Source: Diplosphaera chodatii
Lineage: Eukaryota > Chlorophyta > Trebouxiophyceae > Prasiolales > Stichococcaceae
NCBI GenBank assembly: GCA_032358165.1
Contig: JAALGY010000031.1
Span: 1,736,001-1,800,000 of the forward strand
Direction: 5' to 3'
DNA length: 64,000 nt
Shown here: positions 1 through 10,844 of the stretch, piece by piece
Layout: every line of letters starts with the position of its first letter
How positions within the stretch are numbered: position 1 is the first letter of the stretch
Notes under the pieces: generated by a model
What the model was told of the DNA's origin: nothing
The model's input: the letters and a program-made list of their open reading frames with translations, nothing else
The model's database searches: none
Translations under genes and position numbers: made by a program

Positions 1-3000
1 TGTACCGCGCGGCGTGCCACTACAGCGACTCGGAGCACGAGACGGACATTGCACTGCGCATCACCAGCAGTCGGGCGTTCAATCGCATCATGCTGTTCAC
101 CCTCCGTGAGGCACGCAGCATTTGGCGTGTCTGCAATTATTAAATGCACCCATGAGCTCATCCACAGTCGATGAAAGGTGTCCAATACTCATTGTTCACA
201 GGCAGACGGGCTGCTGAGGAGCATCTTGGGTAACAGCAATGGTGCAGAGGACAAGGCGACGGATGTGACGAGGCTGCCGCGTTGGCGCAAGGCCGAGCCC
301 CTGGCCAAGTCGTACCTGGGCAACACCCTACACATCTTGGGTGCGTTTCATCAGTAACTGCGGTTTTTTGCTATCGTTGTGTACGAAGCGCGCCGTGTGG
401 TTAGCCACTTCCGGTGCATCTTTTGACCACACTCCAACTGTGGCGCCCCTGCAGGCAACATGACCAACGCGAGCATGCAGGCGTTCATCCTGCGGCGGCT
501 GCGCGCCTCGGCGGTGTTCCTGCGCCCCTTTGAGAAGCTGACGCGCAAGCTGCTCAGGGCGGCGCTGCAGCTGTTCGGCACGGCGGAGGATCGGGCGGTG
601 CGGGTGCAGGCGATACTGTTCGTGCGCCAGGTCGCCATCCTGCTGCCCCAGCCAGCGCTCGACATGTGCCTCAAGGTGTGGTTCTCTGCTGCGTGTACCG
701 ATGACCTTCCCGTCACACAGTTGTCTGCCTGCCAGGGCAGATGCAACTTGTCTTCATGTCTTCACATCTCGGGCCAGACCTGTTGTTTGCGACTCGGGGT
801 TGGTGGGCGGCACAGGGCGTCGTGCGCACCTTCTCGGCCAACGCCAAGTTCTCCAGCCCGTCCACCGCGGCGCACCTCAGCTTCATGGCCACCTGCATCG
901 TGGAGCTGTTCGGCCTGGACCAGGAGGCCGCCTACGCCCACGCCTTCACGGTGCGCGGCCTCAGGCCGTCCTGCTGGCTCCACGGACGCGGCGTCGCCTA
1001 CATCCGATGAGCTTTGGTGAGCCAGCCGACATGCTCGCACCACAACTGAGGATGCTGAGCGGCTGTGCGCGCGCCGGCCGTGCAGGCGGTGAAGGACCTG
1101 GCGGTGGCGCTGCGCGGGGCGCTGAGCATGAAGACGGCAGACGCCTTCCGCGCCGTGTACTGCTGGCAGACGGTCCGCTGCCTGGAGCTCTGGTCCCGCG
1201 TGCTCGCTGAGCACGTGCACACGGTGCGTTTGCCGCTGCCGCCGCGGGACCTGCCTGCAACCCATCGCGTCATGCAGCACCGGGTCTGGTAGCCAGCACG
1301 CTGTATGCTGCGGACTCGACGGTTATGTGGTCACACTGCAAAGCCTGCATGCGCCAGTGTGCTGTGACGACCGGGTGCTGTGTGCCGCGGCAGGAGCTGC
1401 GGGCGCTGGTGTACCCGCTGGCGCAGGTGCTGCTGGGCGCGGCACGGCTGGTGCCCGCGCCGCGCTACTTCCCCCTGCGCCTGCGCCTGGTGCGCCCGAC
1501 GTCGATGATGATGCTGACGATGCACCCCATGCAAACGCCCCAGCTTGCATGACTGGCACCATGCCTTGCCTCAGGATGGCGCTAGGTGCTGCCCCCGACG
1601 TGTGTCAGTGCCTCGCTTCTGCAAACAGGCGCGCGCGCTGCAGCGGCTGGCGGCGGCTGCGGGGGTGCTTGTGCCGCTGTCGCCGCTGCTGCTGGAGATG
1701 CTGCACTGGTCGGACCTGTCCAAGGCGCCCCAGGTCAGCCCCGCGCCTACATGAGTGCGCCGGCGACCAGTTGTCCTGAGTATTGGCATGTTCTGCAGGC
1801 AACCATCCGTCCCTGATGTACGCTCGTTCCGTGTGTCGGCAATGCAGGCAGCCACAGGGCAGGTGCCAGACATGCAGACGGCGCTGCGCGTTGGGAAGTC
1901 GGCGCTGCGCACGTCCGCATTCCAGGAGGAGGTCGTGGCGCAGGCAAGTCCATGATGTGCAGACTGCTGGACTACCTATGCATGATATATGCATAACCTC
2001 AGCGCCACCTGACTTGGGCCCACATCAGCGCTGCCTCTGTCGCAGGTGCTGCAGCTGCTGGCAGAGCACCTCGCACAGTGGTCGTGCAGCGTGGCGTTTC
2101 CGGAGCTGGCACACCTCACCACCGTGCAGCTGCGCTCGCTGGCCAAGGCGCTGCCCGCCGAGCGCTTTCGCACCCAGGTGGGTGCTGTGCTGCGCTCCCA
2201 TTTTTCCCTTCCTGCCACGAGCCAGGGTCGCCTCCAAAGGGTGAAAGCTCTGATGCGAGTGGTGGCGAGCCCATCAGAATGGTATGACCCAGTCAACCTG
2301 ACGCCCAGCACCTGACCTGCAGGCCAAGGCGCTTGTGGCGGCAATCGACCGCAACTCGGCCTTTGTTGGGCGGGCGCGCGACGCGGTCAGCTTCAGCCCC
2401 AAGGACCTGGCCTCGGCACACGCCTTCCTTGCCAAGGAGCGCGACGCCCGCAAGGTGCGCTGCGAGGTGTGTCGATGGGGAGACTTACTTTAGCTCCGTC
2501 AAACCAATCCGCTCCTCGGCAGCCTGGAGTCACGCGGCCGCCACCTCGTGCAGGCGCCCATGCAGCAGTATGCCGACCTGCTGACGGCGCGCCTGCAGCA
2601 GCGGCAGGCGATGCGCGCCGCCGAGGCGGTGCCACTGTCTGGTGGGCGGGCCCCCCGGGGTGGTGACGACAGCGACTTTGACGATGATGAGCCGCAGCAG
2701 GTGTCACAGCAGCAGGGCAAGGCAGCAAAGGGCTCCAAAAGGCAGCGCATTCTGGAGGATCAGCAGGTGGGCCTGTGTGAGACATCGCTGCTTGTGATGG
2801 AGACTGTGTGCAAACTGCCGGCTGATGCTTTGCCCCTGTCAGTTAGCTCATGCAGAGCGCGCCACTGATGTTTGCGCATTTGTACAGCAGGGAGTGCACA
2901 CCAACAATCTGGACGAGTTGCAGCAGGCAGATGAGGAGCAGGTCCATGCGTATGAGCTGTCAGATGACGACGACGAGTTTGCCAGCATCATGGCTGACGC

Positions 3001-3232
3001 AGCAGCCCCTCCGGCAGGGTTGGATGACTCGCACAGCGATGTGATGGAAAGTCCCGATGACGATAGCCCCGATGACGATAGCGACGAGGCAGAAGCGCCC
3101 GCAGCTGTGCAGCCCAGGCGTCCCAAAAAGCCCAGAGTCAGCATGGGGCGAGGTGCCAAATCAGGCAGGGGCAAGGGCGGCAGCGTCGGCAAGGCAGGCA
3201 GCGGCAGGAAGCACAGACCACGCAATGATTAG
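1..3232 (+). CDS. NOC2: Nucleolar complex protein 2 (NOC2), 5' partial
   Basis: Noc2 acts in the nucleolus and nucleoplasm with Noc1/Noc3 in maturation and export of 60S pre-ribosomes. Reading starts inside an exon (YRAACHYSDSEHETDIALRI), so the N terminus lies left of the window. Coding blocks in order are about 3-117, 201-339, 456-675, 816-948, about 1088-1220, 1390-1488, 1634-1735, 1845-1943, 2046-2176, 2322-2456, 2552-2766 and 2890-3232. They match the Noc2 family in order, for example LGNTLHILGNMTNASMQAF, YCWQTVRCLELWSRVLAEH, LVYPLAQVLLGAARLVPAPR and AFPELAHLTTVQLRSLAKAL. The C terminus is acidic (ELSDDDDEFASIMAD), then Lys/Arg/Gly-rich, as expected for a nucleolar protein. The stop is TAG at 3230-3232. 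The intron at 1944-2045 begins with GC. The small exon near 949-1087 is not resolved. Confidence 0.9.
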
Positions 3233-3693
3233 TCGTGTGCATGTTGAATCCTATCCTCATGTCCTGGGCAGCGGGGATGGCCTGCAACAGAGGGCTCGTG
3301 TATCGTCCGCCGTTGCCCGTCTTTCTTAAACTGACAGCGCCCCCAGCTTCTTCACAAGCACATGTGCAATATACATCGAGACCACCTACAAACGTCTTCG
3401 GAGACTTCCCCAGATCGCTTAGCCGGATGCGTTGCAATGCCGCATATTTCCTAGACTACTGACACACTTCAACCCTCTATATTCATCGTGACACACGAAA
3501 CGAGCAAACAGCCTGACGATGCACTGCACAGGACATCACAAACCACAAAACGATCAGCTGCAGCCAGAAAGTTGGTGAATGCACATGCTGGAGGGCCCGG
3601 CAGTATGTGCAATCGACAGTGCAATGCCTCTGCCCTCTTACTATTGCTGTACAAGATGTTGCTGCCGAGACTTGCAAGCGCAGATGTTTCAGA
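3233..3693. other. Convergent intergenic spacer
   Basis: About 460 bp between the ends of NOC2 and the kinase-like gene, which point at each other. No coding similarity is seen; it should hold the two 3' UTRs. Confidence 0.6.
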
Positions 3694-5752
3694 TCAGGCG
3701 CCATTGGCACTGCCTCCCTCGTGCTCGTCAAAGAAGGGATGCTTCAGGGCTTCGCCAGCGCTTATGCGGCGAGCAGGATCCACCTGATGAAGACAGAGAG
3801 AGTGGTGCAGGCTCGGCATCATCGAGTTTCAGGGCTTTCATGTGCATGCAGCCATGCTGCGTCTATCACACACGTACCTGCAGCAGGCGGACGATCAGGC
3901 GGGCAAAGTCCTGCGCGGCAAATGGGGAAAGAGTGCATCAGCTGCCGGGGTGTGCGCCATGGCGACTGCATGTTGGACAGCGAGCATGCCAGCACCGGCG
4001 TGCAGCACCGTGCAATCCCACCTTCGGGGCTGTGTCAAGCAGCTTCAGCAGGGGGTGCGAGCCTCTGCGCTGCTGCAGTGCTACCTCCTGCAATGCAGGT
4101 ACTCAGAAATGCGTGTCGTACACCTGCTGAACAGATGGGCACACAGTGCCATGTGTCGCAGCACGACAGCCGGCTCAGGTGACCACACTCACCCAGGTGC
4201 CGTGCTGCTTGGACAGGTCGCGCACGCTGCCGTCCGAGGATGTGAAGGGCGGTCGCTTTGCCGCAACCGTGAACAGCAGCACGCCGGCGCTCCACATGTC
4301 GGCAGCGTCGGCTGTGATGGGGTAGCCCGTGTCGGCACCCTTGCGGGAACGCACCAGCACCTGGATTCGCACCCGCAGTGCCTTGGCGTTCTGTGTGTGC
4401 TGGCGCCTGAACAACAAGCAGGGGATGCAGGCGAACGTGTGCAGAAGCTGCTCACCTCTGGTGCAATGGTGTCAGGATCCTTGTTCAGGTCCAGCAACTT
4501 GCCGTCCAGCACACGTTCATCTGCTGGTGCCACTTACGGAGTCAACAAGGGTCGAGACAGCTGACAGCTGCAGCTACATTGAACAGCAAAGCAGGCCATG
4601 CGCTGCCAGACACGCACCCGCTGTGAAGTGCACCGCTGACGCAAAGTTGATCAACTTGACGCCGTAGACGCGCTGCCCATCCTCCGTCTTTGTGGCATTG
4701 ACATATACCGAGTCTGCCGCGACTGCACCGTGCGCAATGCCGCGCGCATGCAGGCCTTGCAGCGCTGTGAGCAGGCCGCGCATGGTCTGCATGGAGAACG
4801 CACCATGTCAGACGCCCTCAAGTGCATGCGGGTTGACGCGAGCGCACATTGTCCCGTGCACTGACGTGACTACACAGGGTCCACACCACCTGCCGCGCCA
4901 TGTTGAAACGCTGTGCTGGAGTGAAGTCCTGCACGACTGCTGATGTCAGCAGGCCGCTGAGCAGCGACCCGCTCTGCAGCCGCCTGCATGCGGGCCGGAC
5001 TAGCACAGTCAACAGGGTCACATGCATGATGTACTTGCTATGCAGCAGAGATCACTGGGTTGTAGGCAGGGGCTGACTCGAGCAGTGATCAGCACTCACT
5101 CCATGATGAGCGAAAAGGTGCCGGGCTGGCCCTCGACTGCTTCATGGGCGATGTACTGCAGGCACAGCAAAAGGGAGCTGTCACCCCGATCGTGTCAAGC
5201 GCCCATCAGTGGCCGTTGGCAGCTTGCCTGCACAGCTTGCACATGCAGCATCTGAGCACCTGCTGCACGCTCGGCACGCCCTGTGTGAGCTTCAGGATGG
5301 CCGCCTCTTGCAGCCGCTTGACATCAAAATCCGACACCCAGAGTGTCAGCTTGTACACACCTTTACAGTCCTGCCACCGCCGGGCCCTGTACATGAAGAC
5401 ACCTTCCAGCTTTGTGCAGGAAGGCACATGTAGGGTTTGCTGCGCTCCTGCATGTGCACGGTTCGCACCTGTACAGCTTGCCATCCTCGCTGGTCTCCAG
5501 AGGATGCTGCGCATCGTAGACAAAGTCCTCGAGCACCATGTTCTCCTCTGGCAGCAGCTGTGTGAAGACATAGAGTGCGCTGCTGACCGCCGCAACATGC
5601 ACCAAGCCAGCAACAGCCTGATCGATCAGGTACGACACCAGCCTGCGGCCGGTGTCGAGTGACATGACCTTGGCGCTGAGCGACGGCTGCGCGGATGCAA
5701 TAATTGCTGCGGCCTGCTTCAACGGCATCACAGACGGTTCAATGTTGTGCAC
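3694..5752 (-). CDS. Protein kinase-fold protein, probable pseudokinase
   Basis: Several exons on the minus strand build a kinase domain. In order they hold an N-terminal part with a hydrophobic stretch (AVAGLVHVAAVSSALYVF), a block with YKLTLWVSDFDVKRLQEAAI, a hinge block LQYIAHEAVEGQPGTFSLIM, a catalytic-loop block around 4600-4790, a DTIAPEV/ADMWSAGVLLFTVA block, FAAQDFARLIVRLLQ, and a final exon with VDPARRISAGEALKHPFF. The last exon is typical of kinase subdomain XI and ends with TGA at 3694-3696. The catalytic loop reads HGAVAADS where HRDLKPEN is expected, and the DFG position reads INF, so the catalytic Asp, the loop Lys and the metal-binding Asp all appear lost. The 5' start is not fixed; an ATG lies near 5790 in another frame and may be a further exon. 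Substrate and pathway cannot be inferred. Confidence 0.75.
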
Positions 5753-5938
5753 TTCATTGGTCTCAGCGTGCCATCCTGGGCAGCGCTCATGACAGTGCCT
5801 ACATATGCAGATAGTGTTCAGATAAGCGGCCTAGCGACATGCTTGTGTCATTGATTTGGATGTATCATCTTCGAAACGAGCGCATTGGAGAAGGTGGCAT
5901 GAATCCGGGACGAACAGGGGCAGAAGAGGCAGACTAAG

Positions 5939-7903
5939 TTACACTCCAGGGGTCATGTGGGGGTTCAAGGCGTGGTCACGGCCAGACCAGAACGCGACCA
6001 GAGGTCGCGTACCAGAGAGCACAAGACAGGGTGATGATGCGGCTGACCGATGGCTGGTGTTCTGGGGCAGCGCGCAAGTGACGGATGGATGCAAACAGAG
6101 ACTTCCTGGAAGCTGTAGCGCTGCACCTCAGTTCCACACTGTGCCAACTGCTGTGCTAGGCAACTGACCAGTGGATCAAAAGCAGAGCACCACGGACAAG
6201 GCTCAGCCCCCAGGCGGCGGCACCGCAGGCGATCCTCTGGCAACACCACCGAGCACCACAAGCGAATGGGCACCTCCTGACAAACGCTGCTTCCCAGGTC
6301 CCATCGCGTGAAGCTCCCCTCAGATAAACCATCGCGGCGTGTGACCTGCACATGCAGCGACCCGTTGCTATGCTGACGCGGACCCAAAACTGCAATTGCA
6401 CATGACCTCGAAAGTTCAATCTGGTGCACAACGTCCTCCTCACCCGTCTTCCACTGGTACGTGCTCTTGATGTTGAGGTAGCACAGCACCGTGACCAGCA
6501 GGATCATGAAGGACACGCCCATCTGCGCCTGCTTGTGGGGGATGTACGGCGCGCCATGGGTCAGCAGCGCGAGGCACAGCCCCACCGTCGTGTACAGCGC
6601 GCCCATAATGAAGCCCTCCGCCCCCAGCTGGGACTGCCCCGTCTTGAGGAACAGCACCACCTGCGTAGGTGGCGGCACAGCCATGATGCCACGGCTGGCG
6701 CGAAGAGCGCTGTGGCAGGCGCGCCACAGACATTTAAACACCTACCTTGCCCGTGCGGGGGTCCAGGTGCTGCATGGGCACGCCGCGGATGATGTTGTGC
6801 ATGCCGCCCGACACCGAGAAGAAGAAGACAAAGATGATGCCGGCGACCCAGAGGGCGGGGATCTTCAGCACCCATGAGTAGTACAGCTTGTACGCCACGG
6901 CGCCGCCGCCCACCAGCACAGAAAGCACCTGAATTGCATTGCACTTGGTGCAGATGTTGTAAGCCGTCAGAGTCACATGTCAACGGCCACAGCCGGTGGG
7001 CAGTGAACCACCAACACACACCACGAAGGGGAACGTCCAGTGCGTCACGAAGGACGGCCGGTCGATCTTGGCCGCCTTGACGCCCGTAGTCTCCGCCACC
7101 CAGCCGCCGATGTCGTGTGCCGTCCAAGGATATGCCTGGTAGTCGGTCGCCTGTGGGAACCGGCAAGGCAGCTTGTGGAGCGTGCTTGCTCAAGTACCGC
7201 ATGCTCCATAAGCCTGCTGCGCACCACAACCCAACCTGACCTGCATGACGTCCCGAGGGGTCAGCTTCAGCGGTCCATCGCCCTCCAGGCTGAACTGCGG
7301 CTGCACGTGGAAGATGTAGGGCAGCGACTTGGTGGGCAGCCGCGAGAACACCTCCCCCGTGCGCATGTACTCGATCTCCACCAGAAACACCTGCAGGCAA
7401 GCATATCGAGGGTCGTCGAATACCACTAGCCATGCTGCCTTTGGGCACACAGCGTGCAGTCCTGCGTCCTGGAAGACATGGCGCATCGCCAGATGCAATG
7501 CACCTTGCTGTGGGTGCCAGCATCTGCGCGGTATCCTTTTGCCGCGTAGCCGAACTCAGCACGCAGCTCACGCAGCCGCAGGTTTGGCTTGTCCAGGAGG
7601 TGCACCGCGGAGGAGAACACAACCATCGAGAACGGCCGTGTGCGGCTGGCCACAAGCTGTTTCCAGGCTGCCGTGTCCATCTTGATGACGCCATCAGGAC
7701 TGCGCTGCTGCAGCCTGAGTAGCTCTGCCACCTGCAGATGGCCATGGAGATGGCTACCAGGTCTTGGGATTGACACAGGCAGTTACTGCAACGATCAGTC
7801 TGCTGCGGCTGCTGACCTGTGGGTCTGCTGGCTGCCCGGCGCATGACGCAAGGCTCAGCGAAGCAAGCGTGACAAGCAGGCCCCAGGCACGGAGCCGCGC
7901 CAT
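5939..7903 (-). CDS. Oligosaccharyltransferase OST3/OST6 family subunit
   Basis: Subunit of the ER oligosaccharyltransferase that N-glycosylates secretory proteins. The start MARLRAWGLLVTLASLSLAS is a clear signal peptide. A thioredoxin-like luminal domain follows (PFSMVVFSSAVHLLDKPNL, VFLVEIEYMRTGEVFSRLP), then HDIGGWVAETTGV, then four membrane segments, including VLSVLVGGGAVAYKLYYSWV, ALWVAGIIFVFFFSVSGGMH with NIIRGVPMQHLDPRTGK, GFIMGALYTTVGLCLALLTH and SFMILLVTVLCYLNI. Order and motifs match human TUSC3/MAGT1 and plant OST3/6. Introns include 7807-7814 onward and one ending before ATDYQAYPW. The CxxC pair of animal and yeast members is not visible. The last exon after YQWKTG is not resolved; a stop at 5939-5941 fits one reading. 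Confidence is high for the family and low for the C terminus. Confidence 0.9.
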
Positions 7904-8590
7904 GTGGTTGCGCGCTCGTCTCGCTACCTGCCAGGTCCCCACGGTGTGCTGCAGTCAGCTGTGCTGGGTGTTGTCAACAAAAGTGCTGGGTGTGATCCAC
8001 GACATGCATGCCTTGCAAGACTGTCTCCGCGCCCGGCAGACGAGTCCACCGCTGTAGCACGATGCTCTGTGTGTGTGATCCTCTGTTTGAAATGCAAAAT
8101 ATGGTCTGGCGCTGCACGCTCTCTCACCGGCCTCCGCAGCTCGAAAGGCAGGTTCTATTGACTGAGCCTCCCGATCACGGACCAGCGACATGGGAGGAAA
8201 GGACCACTGAATAATCGCTCGGTCCGCACAGCAGTTGCCACAACAGCTTTCAGGTTCCCCTTCCTCCCTTCTGCATGTCCCTCGCGCCTCGAAACTTTCA
8301 GTCCAGCTCTGCCCAGATCACCATCTTGGGTACCTGCAGCCATCAGACAGGCAAGTGTGGCAACAGCAGGTGCAAGCAGTGGCGCCACATGTGCATGTGC
8401 ATCATGTCGAAATTACTGTAGCTTTTGGCTAAGTTGCAAAACTTATGTCAGCCAGCAGGTGCAGTACGATCACACACCAGAACATGCCCCTGCACGCAAG
8501 CGAGCGACGTCCATCAGGATTTTGTGGTCTATATGCATGGCTGAGAGATTGCACGGTGCACATGAGGTGCCTGTGCATGATATGCAGCAG
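7904..8590. other. Intergenic spacer, no gene seen
   Basis: About 690 bp between the OST3/6 start and the SNAT-like stop, both on the minus strand. It should hold the OST3/6 promoter and the SNAT-like 3' UTR. Open frames here are short and match nothing known to me. Confidence 0.5.
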
Positions 8591-9957
<1,367 letters not shown>

Positions 9958-10462
9958 TAGAGTTGCTGCCGCTGCCATCCCGCTGCGGCCCTGAGGGATC
10001 GAGTTATGCGCTATATGCCACGAACCAAACGCCAGCAGGTGGGTTGGAGCACTCCAGTTGGTCTTTTTTTCGCGAGCAGCTTGCTAAACGCAACTGGCTC
10101 GAGCCGCTTGACCAAGATTCCACTGTGCCGGCGCTCCTGGTATGGTGTTGTGGCGTCGCCGATCAACAGCAGCAAGACAGGGATCAAACGGGCGTTTGCG
10201 GCAGGAAAGACTTGCGTTCGTATTCACACGCATGTGCATGCACACTCGAATCAGCTAAACAATGCGTGTGGCGGTCGCAGTTCATGTGGAATGTGGCACG
10301 CATGTCCACGTGGCAGCTCTGATGTCATGGGTGTTCTGCCGGACAGCCCGCTACACTCTGTGCTTTGCAGACACACCGTGCATGGCTGCCGATCGTTGAT
10401 GCGCATGTTTAGGTAGACAGCGCCGCCACCTGCTGGCAGCCAGCTGAGTGCAGCTCAGATGC
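9958..10462. promoter_or_regulatory. Divergent intergenic spacer
   Basis: About 500 bp between the SNAT-like start (minus) and the DnaJ-type zinc-finger start (plus). It should contain both promoters; no specific element is recognised. An ATG at 10459 lies just before the chosen start and opens only a four-codon frame (MHGL). Confidence 0.4.
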
Positions 10463-10831
10463 ATGGCCTTTGACGCGGCAACCGCACTGCTGGCCACCTG
10501 GAGCGGACTGTGCCTGGGGGTGACGGTCGCAAAGCACAGGCAGCTCAGAAGACCCACGGCACCCATCAGAACCAGCAGCGGGAGGCCCTTTCTGAACACT
10601 TTCGAGGGTGCCAACAGCTGCGACATTTGCCACGGCAGCGGCAGGACCATCTGCGGCAGCTGCGCTGGATCAGGCCGCCTGAACGGGGCGGGGGAGGTTG
10701 TGCTGCCCCACGGCGTGTGGCCGCAGTGGTGCCCTGGCTGCAAGGGCAGCGGCAGGTGGTACTGCGCCCGGTGCTGCGGCACGGGCATGAAGCGCGAGCC
10801 GATCGGCTTCCACCTGCCGGCTGACGACTGA
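10463..10831 (+). CDS. Small DnaJ-type cysteine-rich zinc-finger protein
   Basis: An intronless reading frame of 122 residues from ATG 10463 to TGA 10829-10831. An N-terminal hydrophobic stretch (AATALLATWSGLCLGVTVA) is followed by a basic linker and four CxxC-type pairs: CDICHGSGR, CGSCAGSGR, CPGCKGSGR and CARCCGTGMK. The CxxCxGxG repeats are those of the DnaJ zinc-finger domain. No J domain is present, so it belongs with small plastid DnaJ-like zinc-finger proteins such as BSD2/LQY1 types, which act as chaperones for photosynthetic complexes. Plastid or membrane location is inferred from the N terminus. Upstream exons cannot be excluded. The stop codon lies 13 bp before the start of the DDX52 helicase on the same strand. 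Confidence 0.8.
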   Translation: MAFDAATALLATWSGLCLGVTVAKHRQLRRPTAPIRTSSGRPFLNTFEGANSCDICHGSGRTICGSCAGSGRLNGAGEVVLPHGVWPQWCPGCKGSGRWYCARCCGTGMKREPIGFHLPADD

Positions 10832-10844
10832 GCGGGCCACAGCA

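Noticed and set aside
6561..7844. A 427-codon minus-strand frame across the OST3/6 gene
   Set aside because: It reads through introns in a different frame from the conserved OST3/6 exons and includes no family motifs.
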